A stretch of 64,000 bases of DNA from JAOUEA01 sp963790335 (GTDB lineage Bacteria; Actinomycetota; UBA4738; HRBIN12). The stretch lies in assembly GCA_963790335.1 (NCBI GenBank), contig CAWBOB010000005.1:147396-211395 (forward strand). Direction: 5' to 3'. Made by a program: the position numbers and the translations under genes. Position 1 is the stretch's first letter. Every line of letters starts with the position of its first letter. The notes below the pieces were generated by a model that searched no databases, was not told the DNA's origin, and saw only the letters and a list, made by a program, of their open reading frames with translations. Positions 46,421 to 56,311 of this stretch are shown piece after piece.

Positions 46421-48007
46421 GTGCTCGACCTGTGGATCTCCGATGCCACGATCGTCGACGGCACCGGAGCCGCGAGCTACCGGGCTTCGGTGGGCATCGA
46501 CGCTGGTCGCGTGGCGGTCATCCGGCGCGGTGCTCCCCACCTCGCGGAACCACCCCACGCCGCCGCCACGATCGCAGCAGATGGCCTCACCCTCGCACCC
46601 GGGTTCATCGACGTGCACAACCATTCCGACATGGCGCCCTTCGTCGTACCCGACATGCCGTCGACCATCCGCCAGGGCGTGACCACGGTGGTGATCGGTA
46701 ACTGCGGCGCCTCGCCCTTCCCGTCGTCGTCCGCGGCCGAGCTGGCTTCGTGGGCCGGGGGCGATCAGGAACATCCGCGCGGCCGAGCGTTCGACTCGTT
46801 CGGCGAGTTCCTGGCGCAGGTCGATGGGGCCCGGCCAGCCGTGCACATCGCTTCACTCATCGGTCACGGCTCGGTCCGTGAGCTCGCGATGGGGCTCGAG
46901 CGGCGCCCACCGACCGCGGGCGAGCTGATGGTGATGCGCGGGCTCGTCTCCGACGCGATGGATGCCGGAGCCCTCGGCCTGTCGACCGGTCTCATCTACG
47001 TGCCCGGCATGCACGCCGAGATCGGCGAGATCGTCGCGCTGGCAGGGGAGGCCGCGCGCGCTGGCGGCATCTACGCGTCGCACATCCGGGGCGAGGGCAC
47101 CCACCTGTTCCGCGCGGTGGACGAGGCGATCGAGATCGGCAGACGAGCCGACATCGGGGTGCACGTGAGCCACCTGAAGTGCGAGACATCCTTCGTCTGG
47201 GGCCGGGCTTCGGAGCTCCTCGCGCGGCTGCGCGACTCCGGCGCAACCGGCGATCAGTACCCGTACGCGGCGTGGGCTTCGACGCTGTCCTCGCTGCTTC
47301 CGCCGTGGGCGCCCGTGGGCGAGCTTCGCGAGCTGGTGAGCGACGCGGGCACCCTCGCCCGCCTGGTCTCGTCGGTGGAACGGGGCGAAGGCGAGGTGTT
47401 CCAATCGTCGGTCGAGGGCGTCGGGTGGGATCGCATCGTGATCGAAACGAGCGCCGACGCCTCGGCCGGTGGGAGAACGATCGCCCAGATCGCCGAACGG
47501 CGCGGCATCGAGCCCATCGAGGCCTGCCTCGAGCTGCTGCTCGAGGAGCCGGGCACCTCGTGCATCGGACATGCCATGCGCGACGACGATGTGCGCGCCA
47601 TCACGTCGGACCCGGACGTGATGGTCGCCTCCGACGGCGCAGCGGTGGCACCAGACGGACCGATGGCTTCGGTGCCGGTGCACCCACGCACCTATGGCAC
47701 GTTCCCGCGCGTGCTGGGTGCGAACGTGCGCGAGGGCGTGCTCACGCTCGAGAGCGCCGTACGGAAGATGACGTCGCTCCCGGCCGATCGATTCGGGCTC
47801 AGGGACCGCGGACGTGTCACCGAAGGGTCGTGGGCGGACCTGGTGCTGTTCGATGCTGCCACGGTGGCCGACCGTTCGACGTTCGAGCAGCCGCACACCT
47901 TTCCCGACGGCATCGGATCGGTCATCGTCGAGGGGGTCGTCGCGTGGCGGCGAGGCTCCGACTCGATCGAACGACGAGGACGGGTGCTCCGCCGTGGGGA
48001 CCCCTAG
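46421..48007 (+). CDS. D-aminoacylase / N-acyl-D-amino-acid deacylase
   Basis: A 528-residue amidohydrolase. Metal and catalytic motifs: FIDVHNHSD after the N-terminal composite barrel strand, the Cys in GNCGAS that bridges metals in D-aminoacylases, SHIRGEGTH, HVSHLKCE and ASDGAAV. The family hydrolyses N-acyl-D-amino acids or dihydropyrimidine-like substrates in the cytoplasm. Starts with GTG at 46421. It is followed 15 bases later by a P450 gene, possibly one unit. Confidence 0.86.
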   Translation: MLDLWISDATIVDGTGAASYRASVGIDAGRVAVIRRGAPHLAEPPHAAATIAADGLTLAPGFIDVHNHSDMAPFVVPDMPSTIRQGVTTVVIGNCGASPFPSSSAAELASWAGGDQEHPRGRAFDSFGEFLAQVDGARPAVHIASLIGHGSVRELAMGLERRPPTAGELMVMRGLVSDAMDAGALGLSTGLIYVPGMHAEIGEIVALAGEAARAGGIYASHIRGEGTHLFRAVDEAIEIGRRADIGVHVSHLKCETSFVWGRASELLARLRDSGATGDQYPYAAWASTLSSLLPPWAPVGELRELVSDAGTLARLVSSVERGEGEVFQSSVEGVGWDRIVIETSADASAGGRTIAQIAERRGIEPIEACLELLLEEPGTSCIGHAMRDDDVRAITSDPDVMVASDGAAVAPDGPMASVPVHPRTYGTFPRVLGANVREGVLTLESAVRKMTSLPADRFGLRDRGRVTEGSWADLVLFDAATVADRSTFEQPHTFPDGIGSVIVEGVVAWRRGSDSIERRGRVLRRGDP

Positions 48008-48022
48008 ATCACGGTAGCCGTC

Positions 48023-49264
48023 ATGTCAGCAGACCACGATCTCGCCGCTGCGACGCCGCTCGGACTCGGCTTCGACCCGTCCGACCCGGGTTTCGTCGCC
48101 GACCCCTACCCCGTGTACGGGCGCCTGCGCAGGTCCGCACCGATCATGTACGACGACGCAACCGATCATTGGCTCGTCACACGGTTCGCCGACGTCGGCG
48201 CCCTGCTCCGGGACCGCCGGTTCGGTCGGACCTACCTGCACCTGGCCACCCACGAGGAGATGGGACGTGAGCCGCCGCCTTCCTCGCTCGACCCCTTCTG
48301 GCACCTGATCGCGCACGGGATCCTCGACATGGAGCCGCCCGACCACACCCGGGTCCGGCGACTGGTGTCGAAGGCGTTCACGCCTCGCATGGTCGAGTCC
48401 ATGCGCGAGCCGGTGCAGCACCTCACCGACGACCTGGTCGATGCCGTCGCCGGCGCGGGCGAGTTCGACCTGCTGCCGGCGATCGCAGAGCCGCTGCCGG
48501 TCGCCGTGATCGCCGAGCTGCTCGGCATCCCGGGCAGCGACCGGCCGCTCCTGCGGCCGTGGTCGGCCGACATCTGCCGTATGTACGAGCTCCACCCGAG
48601 CGACGAGGACGCGAGGGTGGCGGTCGCCGCGAGCGTGGAGTTCACCGAGTACCTCAGGGCGCTCTCACGCGAGCGCCGCGCCGATCCTCAAGGGGACCTC
48701 ATCAGCGAGATGGCCCTCGTCGTCGACGACGGGGAGCGGCTTACCGAGAGCGAGCTCATCGGCACCTGCGTGCTGTTGCTGAACGCCGGGCACGAGGCGA
48801 CCGTCAACGTCACCGGCAACGGATGGTGGGCCTTGTTCCGCAACCCCGGGTCGCTCGCCCGGCTCCGCGACGATCCCCGGCTCGTGGCGCCGGCGGTCGA
48901 GGAGCTGATGCGCTGGGACACGCCCCTCCAACTCTTCGAGCGATGGGTGCTCGAAGACGTCGAGCTCCACGGCGTGCACGTACCACGAGGTGCGGAGCTC
49001 GGGCTGGTCTTCGGCTCGGCCAACCGCGACCCGGCGACGTTCGACCGGCCCGATGAACTGCGGCTGGACCGCGAACCCAACCCTCACCTGACCTTCGGGG
49101 CCGGCGTGCACTTCTGCTTGGGGGCTGCGCTCGCCAGATTGGAGCTCCAGACATCGTTCGCGACCGTGCTTCGCCGACTCCCTCACCTGGAGCTCATCGA
49201 GGAGCCGCGTTGGAAGCCCGGCTACATCATCAGAGGCCTCACCGCCCTTCGGGTGCGAGGCTGA
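48023..49264 (+). CDS. Cytochrome P450
   Basis: A 413-residue soluble P450 monooxygenase. The I-helix motif is AGHEAT, the ExxR of the K-helix is ELMR in EELMRW, and the haem-binding loop is FGAGVHFCLG, with the Cys as thiolate ligand. It would need ferredoxin and reductase partners that are not visible here. The substrate is unknown; bacterial enzymes of this size usually act on terpenes, fatty acids or polyketides. There is no clear ribosome site before the ATG at 48023. Confidence 0.95.
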   Translation: MSADHDLAAATPLGLGFDPSDPGFVADPYPVYGRLRRSAPIMYDDATDHWLVTRFADVGALLRDRRFGRTYLHLATHEEMGREPPPSSLDPFWHLIAHGILDMEPPDHTRVRRLVSKAFTPRMVESMREPVQHLTDDLVDAVAGAGEFDLLPAIAEPLPVAVIAELLGIPGSDRPLLRPWSADICRMYELHPSDEDARVAVAASVEFTEYLRALSRERRADPQGDLISEMALVVDDGERLTESELIGTCVLLLNAGHEATVNVTGNGWWALFRNPGSLARLRDDPRLVAPAVEELMRWDTPLQLFERWVLEDVELHGVHVPRGAELGLVFGSANRDPATFDRPDELRLDREPNPHLTFGAGVHFCLGAALARLELQTSFATVLRRLPHLELIEEPRWKPGYIIRGLTALRVRG

Positions 49265-49318
49265 CGAAGGCAGGGGCGCCCACTGTCGAGCGACGATCGA
49301 GCACGGGGTGGGCTGCGG

Positions 49319-49392
49319 AGCCGGCGGTCGGATTCGAACCGACGACCTACCGATTACAAGTCGGTTGCGCTACCGGACTGCGCCACGCCGGC
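49319..49392 (-). tRNA. tRNA-Thr(UGU)
   Basis: A complete cloverleaf on the minus strand, 74 bases: acceptor GCCGGCG paired with CGCCGGC, anticodon loop CTTGTAA giving anticodon UGU (threonine ACA codons), T-arm GTCGG-TTCGAAT-CCGAC. No CCA is encoded. It lies just before the rlmB-side membrane gene in the transcription direction of that block. Confidence 0.96.
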
Positions 49393-49409
49393 GATCTGCG
49401 TCGAGGAGT

Positions 49410-49871
49410 CTACCCCTCGACCGTTCGACGGAATGCCTCGGAGTTCGTGGCCAGCACGAACACGACGAATCCGAAGATCGCCATGGTGACGAGGCTCCTG
49501 GGCGACCCGATGTCGGCGAACCCACCGGCGACGCCCAGCCCGGCGACCACCAAGCCCACGGGCCGTCCGAGCCTCGAACCCCGAAGCACGAGTACCCCCG
49601 ACGCGATCTCACCCAAGGCCAGCACCAATGTCACCACCACGGGGAGCGTGACCCCGCCGCCTCCGACGCCTTCGATCGTCGCGCCGTCGCCGGTCGTGAG
49701 GATCAGCAGGCTCGCGAAGCCCGCGAAGACACCCGCGACCACGAGCAGCACCCCGGCGATCGTGACCGCCACCGGACGACGCGGCGAGCCGGCCGCGCGC
49801 GTTTCCACGACGTGCTCCCACGACTCCAGGGACGGTGGCCGGGAAGGCGGAGGTGGCATCTGTCGGTCCAT
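49410..49871 (-). CDS. Four-helix membrane protein, unknown function
   Basis: A 153-residue membrane protein. A Pro-rich cytoplasmic start (MDRQMPPPPSRPPSL) is followed by four hydrophobic helices (AVTIAGVLLVVAGVFAGFAS, VTLPVVVTLVLALG, PVGLVVAGLGVAGGFADIG, LVTMAIFGFVVFVLATN). No family recognised. The ATG at 49871 is used; the longer frame upstream overlaps rlmB. It is the last coding gene of the leftward block before tRNA-Thr. Confidence 0.72.
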   Translation of the reverse strand: MDRQMPPPPSRPPSLESWEHVVETRAAGSPRRPVAVTIAGVLLVVAGVFAGFASLLILTTGDGATIEGVGGGGVTLPVVVTLVLALGEIASGVLVLRGSRLGRPVGLVVAGLGVAGGFADIGSPRSLVTMAIFGFVVFVLATNSEAFRRTVEG

Positions 49872-49909
49872 CGCCCAGGTATCGGCAGGTCCGAGCCTGC
49901 ACGTGAGGG

Positions 49910-50691
49910 TCAATCGCGTGTGGGCAGCACGTATGCGTACAGGACCGCCGCCAGCGACGCCGCGGCGTTCAGCGACCCGACCGTTCCTCGCATCGGCAAC
50001 GACAGCACCTGATCGCATCGTTCCCGGGTCAGCCGGGACATGCCCGACCCCTCCCCCCCGATCACGACCGCGACCTTGCCGGCCGGACACGCGTCGTCGT
50101 AGACCGACGCGCCGGCTCGCTCGTCGAGGCCGACGACCCAGAACCCCACGTCGTGCAGGCGCTCGACGGCGCGCGCGATGTTGGCCACGCGCGCGTGGGG
50201 CAGGTGCACGAGCGCCCCGGCCGAGGCGCGAACGGCCGCCGCCGTCACGGTGGCAGCTCGACGGGTGCGCGTGACCAGCATCTCGGCCCCGGCCGCCTCG
50301 GCCGACCTCGCCGCGGCACCCAGGTTCTGCGGGTCCACGATGCCGTCGAGCAGCACGACCACCGCGTCGGCGCCGAACGGGAAGGTTGCGAGGTCACGCT
50401 CGGAGAGCTCCCTGGGCGTGTCACCCATCCGGCCCACCACACCCCGGTGATCGTCGGCGAGCGCGTCCAGCGCGGCCCGAGGAACGGTGCGCACGAGCAC
50501 GCCCCGCTGCTCGGCGGCGTCGAGCACCGCCCGAAGCCCCTGCGTCGCGGCCGGCGACGGTGCGATCATCACCTCAGTGACGGAGCCACCCCTGATGGCC
50601 TCTGCCACAGCGCGTCTGCCGACGACGAGGCCGGTATCGGCGGGTTAGGGACCGCCTCGCTCGCGGCGAACGGTTCGTCATCCGATCGCAC
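49910..50691 (-). CDS. rlmB: 23S rRNA 2'-O-methyltransferase RlmB-like (SpoU), one frameshift
   Basis: SPOUT-fold RNA methylase of about 260 residues. The main frame has an L30e-like substrate domain and the knotted SAM domain with VVLLDGIVDPQNLGAAARSA, VIGGEGSGMSR and SLNAAASLAAVLYAY. In that frame a stop cuts off the conserved VVGRRAVAEA start. A GTG at 50691 opens another frame (RSDDEPFAASEAVPNPP) that joins it if one base is restored near 50640. This places the start 8 bases after ispF. It methylates a guanosine in 23S rRNA, or possibly a tRNA. Confidence 0.82.
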
Positions 50692-50698
50692 CCACGGG

Positions 50699-51187
50699 TC
50701 AGCCGACCAGTGCCACGGCGAGGCACCCGACACCCTCGCCCACGAGGCCGAGACCCTCGGGCCGCGTCGCCTTCACCGAGACAGAGCCCACCCGCACGCC
50801 GAGCATCTCGGCGAGGCTCTCCCGCATCGCCTCGCGCATCGGCGTGATGGCGGGCCGTTCACAGATCACCGTCAGGTCGCACGAGCGGAACCCGAGCCCG
50901 TCCGCCCGGATCAGATCCAGGGTGCGTCGGATGATCGTGCCGCCCGGCACGCCGGCGTGATCCGGCTCGTCATCGGGGAAATGCAGGCCCACGTCACCGA
51001 GGGCCGCCGCGCCGAGCACGGCGTCGGCGAGCGCATGGCAGACGACGTCTCCGTCGGAGTGGCCCTGCAACCCTCGTTCGCCGGCGACGTGCAGCCCCGC
51101 GAGCATCAGGGGACGGCCATCGTCGGCCCACGCATGCACGTCGAACCCGAGACCTACCCTGGAGATCGGCTCAGCCACCGCTTCCAC
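50699..51187 (-). CDS. ispF: 2-C-methyl-D-erythritol 2,4-cyclodiphosphate synthase
   Basis: MEP-pathway enzyme of 162 residues forming the cyclic diphosphate. The N-terminal zinc site DVH in GLGFDVHAW, then HSDGDVVCHALADAVLGAAA, GDVGLHFPD and the C-terminal KATRPEGLGLVGEG are diagnostic. It overlaps the end of ispD by 17 bases, so the two are tightly coupled. It supplies isoprenoid precursors with ispD. Confidence 0.95.
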   Translation of the reverse strand: MEAVAEPISRVGLGFDVHAWADDGRPLMLAGLHVAGERGLQGHSDGDVVCHALADAVLGAAALGDVGLHFPDDEPDHAGVPGGTIIRRTLDLIRADGLGFRSCDLTVICERPAITPMREAMRESLAEMLGVRVGSVSVKATRPEGLGLVGEGVGCLAVALVG

Positions 51188-51875
51188 CCATGCGGGCGTC
51201 GGCGCTGGCGAGGTCGAACAGTGTGGTGATCTTCACGTTGCTGGGATCGCCGGGTATCGCTGCGATCGCGACGCCGAGATGCTCGAGTGCCACCGCGTCG
51301 TCGGTCAGGGCCCCGTCGGACGCGCCCGCTCGCTCGTGCGCCGAGCGAAGGACGCCGACGTCGAACGCCTGGGGGGTCTGTGCGAGTCCCAGCCGCTCCC
51401 GGTCGATCGTGCGCACGACGAACCCGTCGACCACGTGCTTGACCGTGTCGGTGACGGGAGCCACCGGCACCACGCCCGGCGTGCGCTCGCTCACGCGCTC
51501 GATCACCGCCGTGAACAGGTCCGGCGGCGCGAACGGCCGGGCTGCGTCGTGGATCGCCACCACGCCCGTGGCGGGAGGCACAGCCTCGAGGGCCGCGAGC
51601 ACCGAGGCCCGCCGGGTCGCACCACCCGTGACGACGACCACGGGCACACCATCGTGGTCGATGCACTCCCGTGCGCGGTCTTCCCACCCGGGGGGCGCGG
51701 TCACCACCAGCGAGCTCACGGCCGGTGACGCGGCGGCGGCGCCCGTGGCCACAGCGAGGATGGGCCGTCCGCCGATCGTGAGGAAGGCCTTCGGCTCCTC
51801 GGCTCCGACCCGACGTCCCACCCCCGCTGCGAGCACGATCGCGACGGCGGACGCGGGCAGGTTGCATGCGCGCAA
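51171..51875 (-). CDS. ispD: 2-C-methyl-D-erythritol 4-phosphate cytidylyltransferase
   Basis: MEP-pathway enzyme of 234 residues joining CTP to MEP. The CTP-binding start AIVLAAGVGRRVG leads into a second Lys motif, EPKAFLTIGGRPIL. VAIHDAARPF and RTIDRERLGLAQTPQAF follow as in the family. It lies downstream of the PIN/TRAM gene with 56 bases between and overlaps ispF. Confidence 0.93.
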   Translation of the reverse strand: MRACNLPASAVAIVLAAGVGRRVGAEEPKAFLTIGGRPILAVATGAAAASPAVSSLVVTAPPGWEDRARECIDHDGVPVVVVTGGATRRASVLAALEAVPPATGVVAIHDAARPFAPPDLFTAVIERVSERTPGVVPVAPVTDTVKHVVDGFVVRTIDRERLGLAQTPQAFDVGVLRSAHERAGASDGALTDDAVALEHLGVAIAAIPGDPSNVKITTLFDLASADARMGGSGG

Positions 51876-51931
51876 GCATGCCAGACCATCAGCGGGCGCG
51901 CGCAGGCTCTCTGCGCGCGCCCGCGAGCCGT

Positions 51932-52978
51932 TCAGCTCGGGGAGGCCACGCTCTCCACGAGCGCCGCGAAGACCATGCGTCCTGTGGTCGTCTGGATGAC
52001 GTTCGTCACGCGGATGTCTGGGGACGAGCCGATCTGGTCCACTGCCTTCTCCACGACCACCATGGTGCCGTCGTCGAGGTAGCCCACGGCCTGGCCGTGC
52101 TCGCGACCTTCCTTCACGAGGCGCACCGAGATCTCGTCACCGGCCGTGTAGGGCACCCGGAACTTCGACGCCAGCGCGTTGATCTGGGCGACGGGCACCC
52201 GGAGGGCTTCCGCGACCTTCGCGAGGTTGTGGTCGACGGTCACGAGCGACGCCCCGCGCTCACGGGCGAGACGGACGAGGGCCGCGTCGACGTCGCTGAC
52301 TCCGGCCTCCTCCACGAGCTGGAACTGGATCGTCGGTGCCTTCTGGAGCTCGACCAGCACGTCCAGTCCTCGGCGCCCCCGGTTGCGTCGTCGGGGATCG
52401 CCCGAGTCACTGATCGCCTGCAGCTCGCGCAGCACCCCTTCGTGCAGGAGCACGGTGCCGCTCACGAATCCCGTCGCGACGAGATCGAGGACTCGCCCGT
52501 CGATCAGGGCGCTCGTGTCGAGCACGTGCAGGTCTCCACGACTGGCCACCGAAGCACGCGGCTTCATGCCCACCAGCCCGAAGATGTCCTCGTGCTTGGC
52601 CTCCCCGACTCGGAAGCCGAGTGACCCACAGACCATGTAGACGAACACGATGGCCGGCCATGCCGCACCGCCCGGCACGAGCAGCAGTGGGATCATGACC
52701 AGCCCGGCCACCACCAGACCGACGATGAGACCCACGACACCCCCCGCGAGCTCGGGCGCAGGCTTGCGTCGCAGCTCGCGCTCGAGCCCACCCACGGCAC
52801 GGAGCGTCAGGCGCCCGGCCACGCCGCCGATCACGAACCCGACACCGGCGCCGAGGAAGATGAACGCGAGGGCGCGGCTGGTGCTCTCCGCCGCCACGGT
52901 GCCTCCGAGGAGGAAGCCACCGGTCGCGAGCAGGGCGATGAAGATCAGGCGTACGCCCTCCACGAGGTAGCCGCGCAT
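51932..52978 (-). CDS. PIN-TRAM domain membrane protein (YacL-like)
   Basis: A 348-residue protein: four membrane helices in the first 130 residues, a PIN ribonuclease domain (about 165-270; acidic residues in VLDTSALIDGR and GVSDVDAALVRLARE, ending LVTVDHNLAKVAEA), and a C-terminal TRAM RNA-binding domain (RVPYTAGDEISVRLVKEGRE). This matches YacL of Bacillus, a membrane-tethered putative ribonuclease. The ATG at 52978 is preferred because GGGGAGG lies just before it; an ATG at 53008 is an alternative. Its place between carD and ispD matches the yacL position in many Gram-positives. Confidence 0.86.
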   Translation of the reverse strand: MRGYLVEGVRLIFIALLATGGFLLGGTVAAESTSRALAFIFLGAGVGFVIGGVAGRLTLRAVGGLERELRRKPAPELAGGVVGLIVGLVVAGLVMIPLLLVPGGAAWPAIVFVYMVCGSLGFRVGEAKHEDIFGLVGMKPRASVASRGDLHVLDTSALIDGRVLDLVATGFVSGTVLLHEGVLRELQAISDSGDPRRRNRGRRGLDVLVELQKAPTIQFQLVEEAGVSDVDAALVRLARERGASLVTVDHNLAKVAEALRVPVAQINALASKFRVPYTAGDEISVRLVKEGREHGQAVGYLDDGTMVVVEKAVDQIGSSPDIRVTNVIQTTTGRMVFAALVESVASPS

Positions 52979-53154
52979 GGCGCCTCCCCGGGGATCTTGG
53001 TCGCTCATGGGCTCGCGCACCATCCTTCGCTCGCGTCCGACGTGCCGACGGGCAGGCTGAACGAACTCCTGCTGCACAAAGAGGCATCGGCGCAGGCGAT
53101 GGAGGCCTGAAGCTGGGGTGAGGCGTGGAAGGAGGCGGGGCGGCGGCCCGACCC

Positions 53155-53661
53155 TCAGACGGCCGCGATCTTCTCGCCGTGGGCGTCGTCGAGGACCTCG
53201 TCGATCATGACCTCGGCGGCATCCTCGGACTTTCCGGTCGCGTGCGACAGCTCGGAGATCAAGATCTGACGGGCCTTGGTGATCATGCGCTTCTCACCCG
53301 CCGACAGACCCTTCTCACGGTCGCGGATCGACAGGTTCCGCAGCACTTCGGCCACCTGATAGGGATCACCGGAGTGGAGCTTCTCCATGTTGTTCTTGAA
53401 GCGGCGGCTCCAGTTGGCGGCCATCGAGGATTCCTCTTCGGTGAGCACCTTCAGGACCTTCTTGACCTCGCTCTTGCTCACCACCGAACGCAGTCCGACC
53501 TGATCGGTCGAGTCGGTCGGGATCATGAGCGTGAGGTCGCCGTACGCCACCCGCAACACCAGATATGTGCGCGTCTCGCCCAGGAACTCCTTCTCTCGCA
53601 GCTCCTCGATCACTGCTGCTCCATGCTCCGGATGCACAACGGTATCGCCCTTGCGGAACAC
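53155..53661 (-). CDS. carD: CarD-family RNA polymerase-binding regulator
   Basis: A 168-residue global regulator that binds the RNA polymerase beta subunit and stabilises open promoter complexes, notably at rRNA genes. The N-terminal Tudor-like domain reads FRKGDTVVHPEHGAAVI; the helical DNA-binding domain has the conserved Trp in NWSRRFKNNMEKL and continues AEVLRNLSIRDREKGLSAGE. The GTG at 53661 has a near-perfect site (TTGGAGG) upstream. It is the first gene after radA in the leftward block. Confidence 0.95.
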   Translation of the reverse strand: MFRKGDTVVHPEHGAAVIEELREKEFLGETRTYLVLRVAYGDLTLMIPTDSTDQVGLRSVVSKSEVKKVLKVLTEEESSMAANWSRRFKNNMEKLHSGDPYQVAEVLRNLSIRDREKGLSAGEKRMITKARQILISELSHATGKSEDAAEVMIDEVLDDAHGEKIAAV

Positions 53662-53791
53662 GGAACCTCCAAGGATCGGCAGTCGGGATCGCGATGACTC
53701 GCCGAGGAAGGGTAGCACGAGGGGGTCTTGCGGCGCAACCCAAATCCGCAGGTCAGAGGGCTGATTCCATCGGTCGGATGACTCGTTCGGC

Positions 53792-55166
53792 CTAGGGAGA
53801 AGGTCGGCTCTGACCCGATGTGACGTGGTCATGCGCGGCCGAGATCCAGGGCAGGGCATCGACCAGATGCCGGATGGGGTGCACCTCGACGCCGGCGACA
53901 TGGTCGCCGCCCGTCGGCGCGAACACCCTGGTCACACCCGCGGCTCGGGCGGCTGCGAGACGCTGCGCCATAGCCGGCACGGGTCGCACCAGCCCGGTGA
54001 GCGACACCTCGCCGACGAATGCCGCATCACGGGGCGGCGAGAACCCGGTCGCAGCCGATGCCAGGGCGGCGGCAACCGCCAGGTCGCACGCCGGATCGTC
54101 GACCCTGACTCCCCCCGACGATGCCCCGAAGAGCTCCGATCGGCCGAGGCCGAGGCCGGCCACCCGATCGAGCACCGCGGCGACGAGCTGGAACCGACGA
54201 GCATCGAGACCGGTCGACTGCCGGCGCGCCGGAGCTGTCGGACGAACCGACGAGCGCCTGCACCTCGACCGCGAGGGCTCGGCGTCCCGATCGCGCCAGG
54301 GCGGTCGCGGCTCCCGGCACGTGCTCGCCGCTCATCAAGAGGCCGGTCGGGTCGATCTCGCGGAGCCCGTCGGGACGCATCTCGAACCACGCCGTCTCTC
54401 CCTCGGCGCCGAACCGGTTCTTGCCGCCGGCGAGCACGCGGAGCCCGGAGCGCACCTCACCGTCGAACGTCAGCACAGTGTCGACGGAATGCTCGAGTGA
54501 GCGCGGCCCCGCGAGGTCGCCATCCTTCGTGACATGGCCGGTGAAGATCACGGCGATGCCCTCAGCTTTCGCGAGCCCGACGAGCGCGTCGGCGCAGGAT
54601 CGCACCTGTGAGACCCCACCCGGCATCTGCGGGCCGCTCGTATCGCGGATGGCTTGGATCGAGTCGACGGCCAGCAGGAAGGGTCGCTCGGTGAGCGCAG
54701 TCTGTACGACGTGCTCGAGGTCGCGCCCGGGCGCGAACCGCACGGCGTCGCCCGAGATGCCGAGCCGGCGAGCGCGTGACGCGACCTGCGCATGCGACTC
54801 CTCACCGCTGACCAGCAGACACCGCCTGCCCTCCGACGCGAGATGCGCGACCAGATGCAGCATCAGCGTGGACTTGCCGATGCCGGGCTCACCGGCGAGC
54901 AGGGCCACCGAGGCCGGCATGAGGCCACCGCCCAGCACTCGATCGACTCCAGGGAAGCCGGTCGACACCCGCTCGTGGTCGGGTGCGATCTCGCCATCGA
55001 CGAGCGGGGCAGCGGGCGGAACGCTCGCTGCCCCGATGTGCGTGGCGCCTCGAACCGGCCCCTGCTCGATGGTGCCCCATGCACCGCACGAAGGACACCG
55101 CCCGACCCATCGCGAGACCTGCTGGCCGCAATCGCGGCAGGTGAGCACCGTTCGCGTCTTGGCCAT
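53792..55166 (-). CDS. radA: DNA repair protein RadA (Sms), one frameshift
   Basis: RecA-like branch-migration protein of about 457 residues. An N-terminal zinc finger (CRDCG and CPSCG) is followed by Walker A GEPGIGKST, the hallmark GGKNRFG and a C-terminal Lon-like domain (ELFGASSGGVRVDDPACDLA, GEVSLTGLVRPV). One extra base near 54232 breaks the frame between VQALVGSSDS and ARRQSTGLDARRFQ. The ATG at 55166 is the family start. It processes recombination intermediates with RecA. In many Actinobacteria disA follows radA; here carD does. Confidence 0.93.
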
Positions 55167-55264
55167 GCGTCCACGGTAGCCACGGCCTCCGACACCGGCA
55201 GACCCACGAGTGCTACCCTGACCCTGCTCGCACGGCGCGAGGGTGTGGACACGAGAAGGAGGCG

Positions 55265-55342
55265 ATGAGCATGACCGTGGTCTCGGTGAACCACGCATCA
55301 GCCTCGCCGCGTCCCACTCGGCCCGCCGACGCTTCCGCGTAG
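55265..55342 (+). CDS. Possible small peptide before the RIO kinase
   Basis: A 25-codon frame, MSMTVVSVNHASASPRPTRP and five more residues, with an unusually good ribosome site (AGAAGGAGG ending about 5 bases before the ATG at 55265). It stops at 55342 beside a GCCC-TCTCGA-GGGC hairpin, about 100 bases before the RIO kinase TTG. This could be a leader peptide or the remnant of a longer frame; nothing else shows it is a gene. Confidence 0.35.
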   Translation: MSMTVVSVNHASASPRPTRPADASA

Positions 55343-55445
55343 CGCCCTCTCGAGGGCTCGCGCGCGACACACCTCGGCCCCTTCCGGGACGTGGCATCAC
55401 TCTGCCACGAACCCCTGGAACCCCCAGGATGGAAGGGAGCCAGCG

Positions 55446-56211
55446 TTGACCGACGCGAACCAGTTCGAGCACTTCTTCGACGAGGGCCTCATCGACGCCG
55501 TGCTCAGACCGATCAAGAGCGGCAAGGAAGCCTCGGTGCATCTCTGCCGTGCGAACCCGCGCACCACCGACGGCGAGGAGCTCGTCGCGCTCAAGGCCTA
55601 TCACCCGCTGGACCGGCGGGACTTCCGCGATGAGTCGATGTACCGCGACGGGGAGTGGATCAAGGAACGCCGGGTGCGCGTCGCGCTCGAGCAGAAGACG
55701 CGCTTCGGCCGCGAGGTACAGGGCATGATCTGGGTCGACCGTGAGTGGGAGACGCTCGGTGCGCTCTCGGCCGGCGGGGCCCCGGTGCCACGGCCGATCG
55801 AGCGCACGGGTGACGCGATCCTCATGACCTACATCGGCGACCCGGCGGTCGCTGCGCCGCAGCTCCGCTCGTTTCGACCCGACGGTGCCGGCGAGGCCGA
55901 GGAGCTGACCGACCAGGTGCTCCGCGCGATCGAGCGCATGCTCTTCCTGAACGTCGTGCACGGCGACCTCTCCCCGTACAACGTTCTGGTCTGGGAGCGG
56001 ACTCGTAACGGTGATCGACCTTCCGCAGGCGGTGGATCCGCGCAAGAACCGGCACGCGAGGGCGTTCCTCGAACGTGACGTCGAGCGCATCTGCGAGTGG
56101 GCGGCACGCCACGGCGTGCAGCGGCCGGCCGCGCGCATCGCCGCGGATCTGTGGACGGGCTGGGAGCTCGCCGACCTCGTACCGGAGGAGCTCCGTGGCC
56201 TGACCATGTGA
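55446..56211 (+). CDS. RIO-family serine kinase, one frameshift
   Basis: An atypical serine kinase of about 254 residues, a family well known from archaeal and eukaryotic ribosome biogenesis and also present in Actinobacteria. The ATP lid KSGKEASVHL, catalytic loop HGDLSPYNVLVW and metal-binding VIDLPQAVDPRKN are present; the last follows after one extra base near 55997 is removed. It begins at the TTG at 55446 behind GGAAGGGAG. The substrate is unknown. It lies alone between radA and the sigma-factor module. Confidence 0.86.
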
Positions 56212-56311
56212 GGCCATCGCGGGCCGCGGGTGTCCGGCTTCCACGAACTCGTTCGATGTGATATCGCGGTGTCACTAAGCGATCCGGTCTCGCGCGGCAT
56301 CTAGGAGGGTG

